A stretch of 64,000 nucleotides of DNA. Source: Methylobacterium oryzae (GTDB lineage: Bacteria > Pseudomonadota > Alphaproteobacteria > Rhizobiales > Beijerinckiaceae). This document shows, piece after piece, positions 43,390-53,204 of the stretch. The DNA is taken from NCBI RefSeq assembly GCF_021398735.1, contig NZ_CP090349.1, forward strand, positions 372,001 through 436,000, read 5' to 3'. Position numbers and translations under genes: made by a program. Under the pieces are notes generated by a model, which did no database searches, was not told the DNA's origin, and saw only the letters and a list, made by a program, of their open reading frames with translations. How positions within the stretch are numbered: position 1 is the stretch's first letter; every line of letters starts with the position of its first letter.

Positions 43390-43938
43390 TCAGCTCTCCA
43401 GCTCGCTGTCCCAGTACAGGTAGTCGAGCCAGGTGTGATGGTATTGGCGGTGATCGAACTCGGGCTGCCGGTGGTGCAGCTCGTAGCGCGTCGGCCGCCG
43501 GGGCTCGGTCATCAGCGGCATGTCCGCCTCGTCCGGCGTGCGGTTGGCCTTGCGCAGGTTGCAGGGCGAGCAGGCCGCCACGACGTTCTCCCAGCTCGAC
43601 AGGCCGCCCCGGGAGCGCGGCACCACGTGGTCGAAGGTCAGGCCGCCCGAGGGCAGCCGCAGGCCGCAATACTGGCAGCTGAAACCGTCGCGCAGGTAGA
43701 TGTTGTAGCGGGTGAAGGCCGGGCTGCGGGCCAACGCCACGTAGTTCTTCAGCGCCACGACGCTCGGCACCCGCAGGGCGCGCGAGGGCGAGCGCGCCTC
43801 GACGTCGTAGCTCGCCACCAGGGTGACGCGGTCGAGGAACAGGGCCGTGAAGGCGTCCTTCCACGACCAGAGGGAGAGCGGATTGTACGAGAGCGGCCGA
43901 TAATCCGCGTTGAGGACGAGGGTTTGGAGATCCATCAT
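43390..43938 (-). CDS. HNH endonuclease-family protein
   Basis: 182 residues. The N-terminus (DLQTLVLNADYRPLSYNPLS) and WSWKDAFTALFLDRV are typical of a conserved alphaproteobacterial HNH family. The domain itself has the zinc knuckle pair CQYC (about residue 89) and CSPC (about residue 123) around LTFDHVVPRSRGG, with the catalytic HH/DH in FDHVVP, and the Asn in LRKAN. The C-terminus is His/Tyr-rich. No restriction or phage genes are near, and the family is a chromosomal single gene of unknown substrate. It is convergent with the small secreted-protein gene. Confidence 0.9.
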   Translation of the reverse strand: MMDLQTLVLNADYRPLSYNPLSLWSWKDAFTALFLDRVTLVASYDVEARSPSRALRVPSVVALKNYVALARSPAFTRYNIYLRDGFSCQYCGLRLPSGGLTFDHVVPRSRGGLSSWENVVAACSPCNLRKANRTPDEADMPLMTEPRRPTRYELHHRQPEFDHRQYHHTWLDYLYWDSELES

Positions 43939-44459
43939 CGGCGCGACTCTTCGGACTAGCTCTGGCGCGTGGGACGCGCGGGACCATGCCGCCGCCCCGC
44001 CGGCCCGTCCGAACCGGCCCGGGGCCGATGCAGGACGGGCCGGCGCGCGGAGCGACGGCTTGACGGGAGAGACGGAGGGAACAACAGGGCGGCGGGCCGG
44101 CGCGCGGGGGCGCCGGTCGATGCGGTAGCATCCGGAACGCGGCCGGGCCGGGCCGGTATCGCCACCGGCCGCGCCCTTTCGCGTAGCAACGAAAAGGCCC
44201 TGTCCATCAGGTGTTCATCTAATCCCAGCGTGACACCCTTGTGAAGCTTTTCCGGATGAGCCCCGGGGACGCACCCACAGCGGGCTCGCGGGGGTGGGAC
44301 CCGGCGCGGGATCCGGCCCGGGGTGGGCAGCGGCACGGTTTCGCCCTATTGCTCGCCCAGAGCGCCCGGCCGCCAGGAGGCCCGCCCGGTCCCCGATCGC
44401 CGCCGATTCGCCGATGCCGGACTCCGGCCGGCTGCCGCGCGCCCGACGAGAGGTTGCTC
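43939..44459. other. Long spacer between HNH and MscS-type genes
   Basis: 521 bases. The part from 44175 to 44260 is less GC-rich (CAACGAAAAGGCCC, TCATCTAATCCC, GTGAAGCTTTTCC) and is the likely promoter zone for the channel gene. The rest is very GC-rich with Arg/Pro/Gly-coding frames on both strands that look random. I see no tRNA, repeat or convincing small gene. The open frame that leads into the channel gene lacks a start with a ribosome-binding site before 44460. Confidence 0.45.
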
Positions 44460-47171
44460 ATGCATCGTATCCCAGCGCGGACCCGGAAGCCGGAGGGCGC
44501 GCCGCGCCCGTCCCGCGCACTCGCCCTGCTCGCCGCGCTGGTGTTCGCAACCCCGGCGGCCCTGACCCTGCCGGCCTTCGCCCAGGATCCGGCGCCCGCC
44601 GCCAAGTCTTCCGATCAGAAGCCCGCTGATCACAAGTCCGCCGACACCAAGGCCGCGCCCGACGCCAAGCCCGCGGACGGCAAGGCGCCCGACGCGAAGG
44701 CGCCCGACGCGAAACCCGCCGACGCGAAGCCCGCGCCCGCCGCCAAGGCCGAGGTTCCCGAGCAGTTCAAGAAGGTCCGAGCCAAGCTCGACGCCGCCAA
44801 GACCGAGCTCGACGCCCGCGAGAAGCAGCTCGGCCACACGGAGCTGACGGTGGCCGACCTCACCGCCATCCGCGACAGCGCCGTGACGGTTACCGACGAG
44901 ATCCGCACCCTGGTCACCCGGCTCGACGCGCCGCTGGAGGCCGCGCGCGAGCGCCTGGCTCAGCTCGGGCCGAAACCCAAGGATACCCAGGAGAGCGCCG
45001 ACGTCGCCGCCGAGCGCGCCGAGCGCGAGGCCGCCGTCACCCGCATCGACGAGACCCAGCGCCTCGCCCGCTCCCTGGTGGTGCAGGGTGACCAGATCGT
45101 CGACCGCGTCTCGAATCGCCGCCGTGAATCGTTCACCCGCGACCTGCTCCAGCGCTCCCAGCCGCTGGTCGGCCCCGGTCTCTGGACCAAGGTGATGGGC
45201 GACGTCCCCCGGGACACGCGCGCCCTGCAGAGCGCCGTGTCGGATATCGGGCTGCTGTTTTCCCGCAACGGCAACCTCGCCAACCTGCTGTTCTTGGGGC
45301 TCGCCTTCGGGATCTCGGTGGCGCTGTATTTCGGCCGGCGCAACATCGCCCCCAAGGGCGCCCGCCGGGACGCCACCAAGACCGACCCGTCGCGGCGCGC
45401 CGTGATGCTCGCCGCCTGGCGGGTGATCCTGCTCGGCACCGTGCCGGCCGTGGCCGGGTCCTACGCGGTCTACTACGCCCTCGATTCCACCAACCTGCTG
45501 CCGTCCCGGCTCCTGCCGGTCGCCGCCGCGATCCTCGGAGGGCTGGCCTTCATCGCCTTCGTGGAGGCCCTCTGCGACGGGCTGCTCAGCCCCGAGAAGC
45601 CGGCGTGGCGGCCCGCCCCGGTGAGCGACGCGGCGGCCACGCGCCTGACCCGGCTCGCCGTCGGCATCGCCACGGTGATCACCGTGGTGAAGTCCGTCGA
45701 GGCCCTGAATTCCGGGATCTCGGCGGCCCTGCCGATCTCCATCGCCACGCGGGGCATCGGGGCGGTCGCCACCGCGCTGATCCTCGCGGTCGGCCTCCAC
45801 CGGTTCGCCGACACCGAGCAGGAGGAGGAGGCCTGCTTCGGCCCCTACGTGCCGACCAAGACCACGACGGGCATCGGCGGGCCGGCGCGGCTCCTGGGCT
45901 GGGCCGCGGTGGCGCTGATCGGGCTCGGCGCGCTGGTGGGCTACGTGGCCTTCGCGGCCTTCCTGATCGACCAGCTGATCTGGGACGCCGCGGTCCTCGT
46001 GCTGCTCTACCTGCTGGTCCAGAGCGTCGACATCTTCGTCGGCCGCGCGCTCAGCGACGAGACGCGGCTCGCCACCACGCTCCAGGCCAATACCGGCCTG
46101 CGCAAGCGCTCGCTCAACCAGATCTCGGTCCTGACGACCGGCGCGACCCGGCTCATCCTGTTCCTGGCGGCGGCGGTCCTCGTGCTGGCGCCCTGGGGGC
46201 TCGATTCCACCGACATCGTCTCGTCGGTCCGGCAGGCCTTCTTCGGCTTCAAGGTCGGCGATGTCACGATCTCGCTCTCCAGCATCGCCTTCGGGATCGG
46301 CATCCTGGTGGTCGGCGTGTTCATCACCCGCGGGGTGCAGCGCTGGCTGGAGAACACCTACCTGCCGGCCACCGACCTCGACGCGGGCCTGCGCAACTCG
46401 ATCACCACGGTGGCGGGCTATTGCGGCTTCCTGATCGCGCTGGCGCTGGCCTTCTCGTATCTCGGCCTGAGCCTGGAGAAGCTCACCATCGTGGCCGGCG
46501 CCCTGTCGGTCGGTATCGGTTTCGGCCTCCAGTCGATCGTCAACAACTTCGTCTCCGGCCTGCTGCTCCTGTGGGAGCGCCCGATCCGGGTCGGCGACCA
46601 GGTGGTGATCGGCGATTCCGAGGGCATCGTGAAGCGGATCTCGGTGCGCTCCACCGAGATCCAGACCTTCGACCGCTCGGCCGTGATCGTGCCGAACTCG
46701 AACCTGATCTCCGGGGTGGTGAAGAACCGGGTGCGGGGCGATCGGACCGGGCGCGTCAGCATCACGGTCAGCGTCCTGCGCAACCAGGACCCGGTGCGCG
46801 CCGCCGAGATGATCACGGCCTGCGCGCAGGGTCATTCCGACGTCCTGAAGGAGCCCCCGCCCCGGGTGGTGTTCAAGAAGATCGGCGACCCGTTCCTGGA
46901 ATTCGAGCTGCTCGTCTGGATCGTGGACGTGAGCCTCGGCCAGAAGGTGGTGACCGACCTGAACTTCTCGGTGTTCGCGACCCTCTCGGAGGCGGGTTTC
47001 ATCCCGCCGCTCGGGCCCGGCTCCAGCATCGTCACCGTGCAGGGCCTCGACACGATGCAGAGCGCGATGGGCGAGATCGCCAGCCGCTTCATCCAGCCGG
47101 CGCCGGTCCCCGAGGGCGGCGAATCAGTCCGGCCCCAGCGCGACCGCGGCCTGCGCAGCGCCGGCGCCTGA
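44460..47171 (+). CDS. DUF3772 / MscS-family mechanosensitive channel (MscK-like)
   Basis: 903 residues. The ATG at 44460 has AGAGG seven bases upstream. A signal peptide ends near LPAFAQDP (about residue 42). A charged repeat region follows at about 45-90, built on KPADxK/APDAK units. Next comes a periplasmic coiled-coil DUF3772 domain (about 95-230), then about ten membrane helices and the MscS core. The pore-lining helix reads AGALSVGIGFGLQSIVNNFVSG and the beta domain reads ERPIRVGDQVVIGDSEGIVKRI (each split by usual variation). It releases solutes on membrane tension. The last 48 bases overlap the diguanylate cyclase gene on the other strand. Confidence 0.93.
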   Translation: MHRIPARTRKPEGAPRPSRALALLAALVFATPAALTLPAFAQDPAPAAKSSDQKPADHKSADTKAAPDAKPADGKAPDAKAPDAKPADAKPAPAAKAEVPEQFKKVRAKLDAAKTELDAREKQLGHTELTVADLTAIRDSAVTVTDEIRTLVTRLDAPLEAARERLAQLGPKPKDTQESADVAAERAEREAAVTRIDETQRLARSLVVQGDQIVDRVSNRRRESFTRDLLQRSQPLVGPGLWTKVMGDVPRDTRALQSAVSDIGLLFSRNGNLANLLFLGLAFGISVALYFGRRNIAPKGARRDATKTDPSRRAVMLAAWRVILLGTVPAVAGSYAVYYALDSTNLLPSRLLPVAAAILGGLAFIAFVEALCDGLLSPEKPAWRPAPVSDAAATRLTRLAVGIATVITVVKSVEALNSGISAALPISIATRGIGAVATALILAVGLHRFADTEQEEEACFGPYVPTKTTTGIGGPARLLGWAAVALIGLGALVGYVAFAAFLIDQLIWDAAVLVLLYLLVQSVDIFVGRALSDETRLATTLQANTGLRKRSLNQISVLTTGATRLILFLAAAVLVLAPWGLDSTDIVSSVRQAFFGFKVGDVTISLSSIAFGIGILVVGVFITRGVQRWLENTYLPATDLDAGLRNSITTVAGYCGFLIALALAFSYLGLSLEKLTIVAGALSVGIGFGLQSIVNNFVSGLLLLWERPIRVGDQVVIGDSEGIVKRISVRSTEIQTFDRSAVIVPNSNLISGVVKNRVRGDRTGRVSITVSVLRNQDPVRAAEMITACAQGHSDVLKEPPPRVVFKKIGDPFLEFELLVWIVDVSLGQKVVTDLNFSVFATLSEAGFIPPLGPGSSIVTVQGLDTMQSAMGEIASRFIQPAPVPEGGESVRPQRDRGLRSAGA

Positions 47172-48224
47172 CCGGCCGCCGCCGAGGGCGATCCGGACGG
47201 CGTTCCCGCCCGCGTCCTTGGCGGCGTAGAGCGCCGCGTCCGCCCGGCCGAACAGCCGGGCGCGGCCGCCGCGCCCGGCGGACATCGCCGCGGCGTCTGC
47301 CACCGCGATCCCCACGGAGGCGCCGATCCGCAACTCCCGGCCGCGATACGGGATCGGCCGGCTCAGGGCGGCGACGACGCGCCGGCCGCGCTCCACCAGC
47401 GCGAGCGGGTCGACGGGCGCCCGCAGGAGCACGGCGAACTCGTCGCCGCCGATGCGGGCCACGAGGGCCGCGTCCCGGCAGACGGCGGCGAGCCGCGCGG
47501 CCGAGCGCCGGAGGCACAGGTCGCCGGCCGCGTGGCCGTGGACGTCGTTGACCGGCTTGAACCCGTCGAGGTCGATCAGCAGCAGGGCGGCGAGGGGATC
47601 CGGACCGGCGCCGTCCGTGCCGGCCTCGAACCGCGCCTCGAATCGCGCCTCGAAGCCGCGGCGGTTCGCCAGCCCGGTGAGCGGGTCGCACTCGGCGCGC
47701 CGGCTCAGCTCGGCCAGCCGGGCGATCTCCTCGGTGACGTCCTGCTTGGTTCCGAACAGGCGGGCGGGGCGCCCGTCCTCGGTCTCGACCGCGGCGCGGA
47801 TCCGGATCCAGCGCCGCCGGCTCCCGGCCTGGATCTCGGCGTCGAGCACGAAGGCGCCGCTCCCGGCGATCGCCCGGTGCCGGAGCGCTTCCAGCAGGCG
47901 CCGCGAGGTCGGCTCGTAGAGGTCCAGGATCCGGGGCCGGTGCAGCGCCGCGCCCCGGGGGACGCCGAACAGGTCGTGGACGCCCCCGGACCAGTCGAGG
48001 GCGCCGTCGCGCAGGCGGCAGGACCAGAGGCCCATCCCGGCGGCCGCCAGGGCACGCTCCTGCCGCGCCAGCAGGCCGGCCTGCTGGCGAAGGATCGTCC
48101 GCTGGAGGGCGCGCGCGGCCGCGGCCTCCGACGCCGCCTCAGACGCTGCCGACGGGTCCGCGCACCCGCCGACGGGTCGGTCGCGGGGTGGATCCACCGG
48201 GGTCAGGGAACGCGCGGTCGTCAT
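47124..48224 (-). CDS. PAS-GGDEF diguanylate cyclase
   Basis: 366 residues. A helical N-terminus (RALQRTILRQQAGLLARQER) precedes a PAS-like domain at about 62-170 (MGLWSCRLRDGALDWSGGVH, then FGTKQDVTEEIAR). The GGDEF domain at about 175-340 has CDPLTGLANRRGF, LLLIDLDGFKPVND and the intact active-site ARIGGDEFAVLL, so c-di-GMP synthesis is expected. The inhibitory RxxD five residues before the motif is not evident. After RRGF there is a triplicated Arg-Phe-Glu-Ala unit (RFEARFEARFEAG), a small in-frame expansion. The protein is cytosolic. Its stop lies 48 bases inside the channel gene on the opposite strand. Confidence 0.92.
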   Translation of the reverse strand: MTTARSLTPVDPPRDRPVGGCADPSAASEAASEAAAARALQRTILRQQAGLLARQERALAAAGMGLWSCRLRDGALDWSGGVHDLFGVPRGAALHRPRILDLYEPTSRRLLEALRHRAIAGSGAFVLDAEIQAGSRRRWIRIRAAVETEDGRPARLFGTKQDVTEEIARLAELSRRAECDPLTGLANRRGFEARFEARFEAGTDGAGPDPLAALLLIDLDGFKPVNDVHGHAAGDLCLRRSAARLAAVCRDAALVARIGGDEFAVLLRAPVDPLALVERGRRVVAALSRPIPYRGRELRIGASVGIAVADAAAMSAGRGGRARLFGRADAALYAAKDAGGNAVRIALGGGRSGAGAAQAAVALGPD

Positions 48225-48341
48225 CGGTGTGCAATTTTAGACGGAGGGCCTTTGAGGAAGCCCTAACCGTCCGATGCGCGGCCGAGCGGCAGCCCCTATA
48301 TGGCGGCTGGGCGGTGGGGCCGTCGCAGGGATGGGTGAAAC

Positions 48342-48890
48342 GTGACGAGACGCGATCGGGACGGTCGACATGCGGGGCGCGGGCGCGCCCGGATCAGGAC
48401 CGGAGCCCGGATGGTCGGTCCGGCCGCGCTGGCGGTGGCGCTTCTCGGCGGCTGCGCCGCCCAGCCGCCGAGCAGCGCCGGGCTGCCGAGCATCTACCTG
48501 CCGCTCGCCAGCAACAGCGCGCATATCGACGTCGAGGCGGCCCGCGACATGATCTCGTCCTACCGCCGCAACCGCGGCGCGCCGCCGCTGACGGTCGATC
48601 CCGAACTGCAGCGCCTCGCCGAGGCCGAGGCGGCCGCCATGGCGCTCGCCGACCGGCCGAGCCGGGCCCAGACCGTCAAGGCCGCCGTCGAGCGGCTCGG
48701 CTACGCGAGCGTCAACGCCAACCTCTCGGCGGGCTACCACACCCTGGCCGAGGCCTTCTCGGGCTGGCGCGAGAGCCCGCCCCACGACGCCACCATGCTG
48801 GCGCCCGGGGCGACCCGGATGGGGATCGCCACCGCCTACGCCCCGGGCTCGAAGTACAAGGTCTACTGGGCCCTCCTCACCGCGAAGTAG
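48342..48890 (+). CDS. CAP-domain (SCP/PR1-like) lipoprotein
   Basis: 182 residues from the GTG at 48342. An Arg-rich N-region (TRRDRDGRHAGRGRARI) and hydrophobic core lead to the lipobox LLGGC (Cys about 38). An ATG at 48411 with GGAG five bases upstream would give MVGPAALAVALLGGC, a signal lacking basic residues, so I keep the longer form with doubt. The CAP domain has ISSYRRNRGAPPLTVDPELQ, AEAEAAAMALADR and FSGWRESPPHDATMLAPGATRMGIA (with one variation). It is anchored in the outer or inner membrane. CAP proteins in bacteria have no agreed activity. Confidence 0.85.
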   Translation: MTRRDRDGRHAGRGRARIRTGARMVGPAALAVALLGGCAAQPPSSAGLPSIYLPLASNSAHIDVEAARDMISSYRRNRGAPPLTVDPELQRLAEAEAAAMALADRPSRAQTVKAAVERLGYASVNANLSAGYHTLAEAFSGWRESPPHDATMLAPGATRMGIATAYAPGSKYKVYWALLTAK

Positions 48891-49186
48891 CGGCACCCCG
48901 CCGGTCGGCCGGCATGGAGGGGGCCTCGCCGGCGGGAGGCGAATCGGTCGTCCGGGACGCGGCGGGTCCGGGCTAAGCTTCGGGAAACTTTGCTGAAGCA
49001 ACCGTAAAGGCGACTGTTTCGAACCTGTATCGGCCCGTCATCGCCCGTTCAGGCAGGCGCTGGCATACCCGTTTCGTACGAGGGGTTTGACTCGGATCCG
49101 GCACGCATGCCGGCCGCGCGGACCTCCTCGGTGAAGGCGTGAGACCCGGGTCACACGGGCCGCGCCAGGGGTGGCGGAGCGGTACG
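48891..49186. other. Upstream region of the NdvA-type transporter
   Basis: 296 bases. The middle (48975-49090) is less GC-rich, with GAAACTTTGCTGAAGC and ACTGTTTCGAACC, and is the probable promoter zone. A perfect six-base hairpin, CCGGCA-CGCA-TGCCGG, lies at 49098-49113, 73 bases before the start. No gene is visible. Confidence 0.45.
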
Positions 49187-50962
49187 ATGGTTCGTCTGTA
49201 CGGGCGGGTCCTGGGATTTCTGAAGGCGGAGCGGCGGCTGGCGATAGGCCTGGCCGTCACCAACGTGGTCCTGGCGATCGCGGCCTTCGCCGAGCCCCTG
49301 CTGATGGGCCGGATCATCGACCAGCTGACCCATCTCAAGCGCGGCGGCGACGCCATGGGCACGATGCTGCCCCTGCTCGCCGCCTGGGTGGCGTTCGGCT
49401 TCTTCACCATCGCGGCGGGCGTGTTCATCGCGCTCCACGCCGACCGGCTCGCCCACCGCAACCGCCTGTCGTCGATGGCGAGCTACTTCGAGCACGTCCT
49501 CGACCTGCCGCTCGCCTTCCACTCGGCCAACCATTCCGGCCGCGTCCTGAAGGCGATGCTGGAGGGCACGAACGGCATGGCGTGGCTGTGGCTCGGCTTC
49601 TTCCGCGATCACCTCGTCGCCCTGGTCTCGCTCGGCGTGCTCCTGCCGATGACCCTGTTCATCAACTGGCAGCTCGGCTCGATCCTGGTGGTGCTGGTGC
49701 TGGCCTTCACGGCGCTCACCACCTTCGTGATGCGCCGGACCGAGGCGCTCCAGGGCCAGGTCGAGGAATTCAACTCGGGGCTGGCCGCCCACGCCTCGGA
49801 CGCCCTCGGCAACGTCGCGGTGATCCAGTCCTTCACCCGCGCCAAGGCCGAGAAGGAGGCGATGCGCGGCATCATCACCAACCTGCTCGCCGCGCAGATC
49901 CCGGTCCTGTCCTGGTGGGCGCTCGCCAACGTGGCGACCCGCGCCTCCGCGACCATCACCATGACGGCGATCTTCGTCACCGGCATCTGGCTCTACCAGG
50001 CCGGCACCACCACGGTGGGCGAGGTCGTGGCCTTCATGAGCCTCGCCACCGCCTTCGTGGCCCGGCTCGACCACGTGGTCGGCTTCGTCAACGGCCTGTT
50101 CCAGCAGGCGCCGAAGATCGCCGAGTTCTTCGAGATCTACGACACCGTCCCGGCGGTGGCCGACCGGCCGCACGCCCGGCAGGTCGCCCGCTTCGAGGGC
50201 GCGGTCAGCTTCGAGGACGTCGCCTTCTCGTACGACGGAAGGCGCCCGGCGCTCGACAGCGTGTCGTTCACCGCCAAGCCCGGCGAGACGATCGCGCTGG
50301 TCGGCACCACCGGCTCGGGCAAGTCGACGACGCTCGGCCTCCTGCACCGCAGCTTCGACCCGGCCTCCGGCGCGATCCGCATCGACGGGATGGACATCCG
50401 CGACGTCGGCCTCGCCTCGCTGCGCCACAACATCGGCGTGGTGTTCCAGGAGCCGATGCTGTTCGCCCGCTCGATCCGCGAGAACCTGCAGGTCGGCTGC
50501 CCCGACGCCACCGACGCCGAGATGCTCGACGCGCTGGAGCGCGCCCAGGCCAGCGCCTTCATGGCGCGCCAGGCCGACGGGCTCGACACGGTGATCGGCG
50601 AGCGCGGCCGGTCGCTCTCGGGCGGCGAGCGCCAGCGGCTGTCGATCGCCCGGGCCCTCCTGAAGAACCCGCCGATCCTGATCCTCGACGAGGCGACCTC
50701 GGCGCTGGACGCCGCCACCGAGCGCAAGCTCCAGGGCGCCCTGGAGACCGTGATGGAGGGGCGGACCACCTTCGTCATCGCCCACCGCCTCGCGACGATC
50801 CGCGACGCCGACCGCATCCTGGTGTTCCACGAGGGCCGGATCGTCGAGGCCGGCACCTTCGACGACCTGGTCGCGCAGGACGGCAGGTTCGCCGAGCTCG
50901 CCCGGGCGCAGTTCATGGCGGCCCAGGCGGAGGAAGACGAGGGGCTGGCGCTGGCGGCGTGA
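49187..50962 (+). CDS. ndvA: Cyclic beta-glucan exporter-type ABC transporter (ATPase fused to permease)
   Basis: 591 residues, the length of NdvA/ChvA. Six membrane helices occupy about residues 1-320, including [20 protein letters not shown] and the family stretch [19 protein letters not shown]. The ATPase has Walker [13 protein letters not shown], signature [15 protein letters not shown], Walker [14 protein letters not shown] and the switch His in VIAHRLATI. NdvA exports cyclic beta-1,2-glucan to the periplasm, where it helps with hypo-osmotic adaptation and plant interaction. The glucan synthase gene ndvB is not in this window. Substrate assignment rests on the overall resemblance to NdvA. 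Confidence 0.92.
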   Translation: MVRLYGRVLGFLKAERRLAIGLAVTNVVLAIAAFAEPLLMGRIIDQLTHLKRGGDAMGTMLPLLAAWVAFGFFTIAAGVFIALHADRLAHRNRLSSMASYFEHVLDLPLAFHSANHSGRVLKAMLEGTNGMAWLWLGFFRDHLVALVSLGVLLPMTLFINWQLGSILVVLVLAFTALTTFVMRRTEALQGQVEEFNSGLAAHASDALGNVAVIQSFTRAKAEKEAMRGIITNLLAAQIPVLSWWALANVATRASATITMTAIFVTGIWLYQAGTTTVGEVVAFMSLATAFVARLDHVVGFVNGLFQQAPKIAEFFEIYDTVPAVADRPHARQVARFEGAVSFEDVAFSYDGRRPALDSVSFTAKPGETIALVGTTGSGKSTTLGLLHRSFDPASGAIRIDGMDIRDVGLASLRHNIGVVFQEPMLFARSIRENLQVGCPDATDAEMLDALERAQASAFMARQADGLDTVIGERGRSLSGGERQRLSIARALLKNPPILILDEATSALDAATERKLQGALETVMEGRTTFVIAHRLATIRDADRILVFHEGRIVEAGTFDDLVAQDGRFAELARAQFMAAQAEEDEGLALAA

Positions 50963-51052
50963 GGCGCCGCCGGGCGCACCGCGTCGTCGGGTCCGGGCGC
51001 GAACCCCTCTCCCGCGCGGGAGACGGTGGGGTGCGACCGGGACGCTCCGGGA

Positions 51053-51970
51053 TCAGGCGCCCGGTCCCGGGGCGCCCGTCCCGGACCTGCGGCCCTCCAT
51101 CTCGGCCCGGCGCGCCAGCATCTTCGCCTGCAGGCGGGCGCGGCGGGCGGCGATCACCGTGCCGTTGATCTCGCCGCCGAACAGGAACATGGCGGCGAGC
51201 CAGTAGAGGAAGACCAGGAACACCATCGCGGTGGCCAGCCCCCCGTAGGTCGACGCGTAGGCGTTGGAGAATCGGTCGAGGTAGTAGCCGAAGCCGAGGC
51301 CGGCGAAGAACCACAGGAGCAGCGTCACCCCGATCCCCGGCAGCACCGACAGGATCGAGCGCCGCCCGGCCGCGACGAACTTGTGGGCGATGACCAGCAC
51401 GACGGCGAGCAGCAGGGCCGTGACGCCGATCCGCCCGATCGCCACCGTGAGGCTCAGGGGCTCCAGGCCCGGCGCCACCAGGACGACGTTGCGCCAGATC
51501 AGCGGCCCCAGCACCACGAGCAGCGCGAAGGCCAGCATCGCGAAGGCGCCGCAGATCACGTAGCCGATCGATTCGAGGCGGGTCAGCCACCAGGGCCGGC
51601 TCTCGCGCAGGCCGTAGGCCCGGTTCAGCCCGACCCGCAGGCTCTCGACGCCCGAGGAGGAGAAGTACAGGGCGAACAGCGCGCCGAGCGTCAGCACGCC
51701 GCTGCGTTGCTCGGTGAGCACCCGGTGCACCTCGCCGACGATCGGCTTGGCGATCTCCCGCGGCCACGCGTCGAAGATCAGCACCCCGGCCTCGTCGGCC
51801 AGCGACTGGGTGCCGAACAGGCCGGCGAGCGCCGCCAGCAGGATCAGGAACGGGAACAGCGAGGTCAGGCTGGAGAGGGCGATGTGGCTCGCGATCGCCC
51901 AGCCGTCATGGGAGACGAAGCGCTGCGCGGCGACGCCCATGACCTGTAATCCGCTGCGGAGGGGTTTCAC
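51053..51970 (-). CDS. YihY/BrkB-family inner-membrane protein
   Basis: 305 residues from a GTG at 51970; a start a few codons later (MGVAAQRF) is possible. Six membrane helices are visible: HIALSSLTSLFPFLILLAALAG, a helix in the SGVLTLGALFALYFSSSGVESL region, GYVICGAFAMLAFALLVVLGPL and FGYYLDRF...GLATAMVFLVFLYWL (each given in shortened form). The FPF and YxxFxxxYxxY-like motifs of the family are present. This group was once misnamed ribonuclease BN. Its function is unknown, with transport suggested. The C-terminus is a short basic tail. Confidence 0.9.
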   Translation of the reverse strand: MKPLRSGLQVMGVAAQRFVSHDGWAIASHIALSSLTSLFPFLILLAALAGLFGTQSLADEAGVLIFDAWPREIAKPIVGEVHRVLTEQRSGVLTLGALFALYFSSSGVESLRVGLNRAYGLRESRPWWLTRLESIGYVICGAFAMLAFALLVVLGPLIWRNVVLVAPGLEPLSLTVAIGRIGVTALLLAVVLVIAHKFVAAGRRSILSVLPGIGVTLLLWFFAGLGFGYYLDRFSNAYASTYGGLATAMVFLVFLYWLAAMFLFGGEINGTVIAARRARLQAKMLARRAEMEGRRSGTGAPGPGA

Positions 51971-52187
51971 GGGTGTCCAACGATCCTCGATCGCGCGATC
52001 CTCGGGGCGGCCCTCTCCGGGAGAGGTCCGCCGATGAACGGCGCCGGCACCCGCGCGTCAACGCCGCCGGCGCGCTCCGGTCCCGATCGGCGGCCGGTGA
52101 CGCGTCCGCGCCACGCCGGTGCCGGTCGCGCCCCGCGGACGAGATCACCGTTGCGCCGGGCGCGCCGGCATGCTCCGTCCGGCGGCC

Positions 52188-53078
52188 ATGCCTACGCTCT
52201 CCCGCCCGTCGACGCTCGCGTCCGGCGCTCTCCCGGCGCTGTTCATCCCGATCTGGGCCACGGGCTTCATCTCGGCCCGGGCGGTCGTGCCGCACGTCGA
52301 TCCGCTGGCCTTCACCGCAATCCGCTTCACGGCCGTCGCCCTGGTGCTGGCCCTGATCGCCGCGGCCGCCCGGGTGCGCTGGCCGGCGGACCAGGCGGGG
52401 TGGCGCGACCCGGTCGTCGCGGGCTTCCTGATGCAGGGCGTCTACCTATCGGGCGTCTTCTGGGCGGTGAGCCACGGGCTGCCGGCCGGCATCGCGGCGC
52501 TCGTCGGCAGCCTCCAGCCGCTGCTCACCGCGCTCCTGGCGCAGCCGCTGCTGGGCGAGCGCGTCAGTGGCCGGCGGGCGCTCGGGATCCTCATGGGCTT
52601 CGTCGGCACCGGCCTCGTGCTCGCCCCGAAGCTCGGCGCCACGGACCCGTCCGGGATCCCGCCGGCGGCGCTGGCCGTCAGCCTCCTGGGGGTGCTGGCG
52701 CTGACCCTCGGCACGCTCTGGCAGAAGCGCACCGGCGGCCAGGTCGATCTCCTGGCCGGCGCGACCCTCCAGTTCGTCGGCGGCATGGCCTGCGCCATCC
52801 CGCTGGCGCTCGCCTTCGGCGGCGGCGCGTTCGATCCGGCGCCCGCCCTGTGGCTCGGCCTCGGCTGGGCGGTCCTGGTCAACTCGGTCGCCGGGATCCT
52901 GCTGTTGCTGGTGCTGATCCGGCGGGGCGCGGTGGCGGGCGTCGCCGCCCTGTTCTTCCTCGTGCCGCCGGTCGCGGCCGTCCTCGGCTACCTGCTGTTC
53001 GGCGAGGTGCTGACCCCCGTGCAGGGCGCCGGCATGGCGCTCGCCGCCCTCGGCGTGGCGGTGGCGAGCCGCGGCTGA
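52188..53078 (+). CDS. EamA/DMT-family transporter
   Basis: 296 residues from the ATG at 52188; an ATG at 52170 is also possible and neither has a strong ribosome-binding site. Ten hydrophobic segments form two EamA repeats, the first starting PALFIPIWATGFISARAVVPHVDP with the family RW...F-type residues shifted, and ending LGERVSGRRALGILMGFVGTGLVL. The second repeat ends LFGEVLTPVQGAGMALAALGVA. Both carry the G-E-x-x-x-x-x-Q/R-G pattern. Members export amino acids or other metabolites, and the substrate is unknown here. It is divergent from the YihY gene. Confidence 0.9.
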   Translation: MPTLSRPSTLASGALPALFIPIWATGFISARAVVPHVDPLAFTAIRFTAVALVLALIAAAARVRWPADQAGWRDPVVAGFLMQGVYLSGVFWAVSHGLPAGIAALVGSLQPLLTALLAQPLLGERVSGRRALGILMGFVGTGLVLAPKLGATDPSGIPPAALAVSLLGVLALTLGTLWQKRTGGQVDLLAGATLQFVGGMACAIPLALAFGGGAFDPAPALWLGLGWAVLVNSVAGILLLLVLIRRGAVAGVAALFFLVPPVAAVLGYLLFGEVLTPVQGAGMALAALGVAVASRG

Positions 53079-53204
53079 GATGGCCGCGGGCGGTCGCCGC
53101 CGAGGCCGCGACCCCTGCGACGGAAGGCGCGGAAACCCTTCGCGCCCTCGCGGTTTGGTGCGCGCGGGCCGGATCGGCCCGGGCCGGCAGCGCGCGAGGC
53201 GAGG

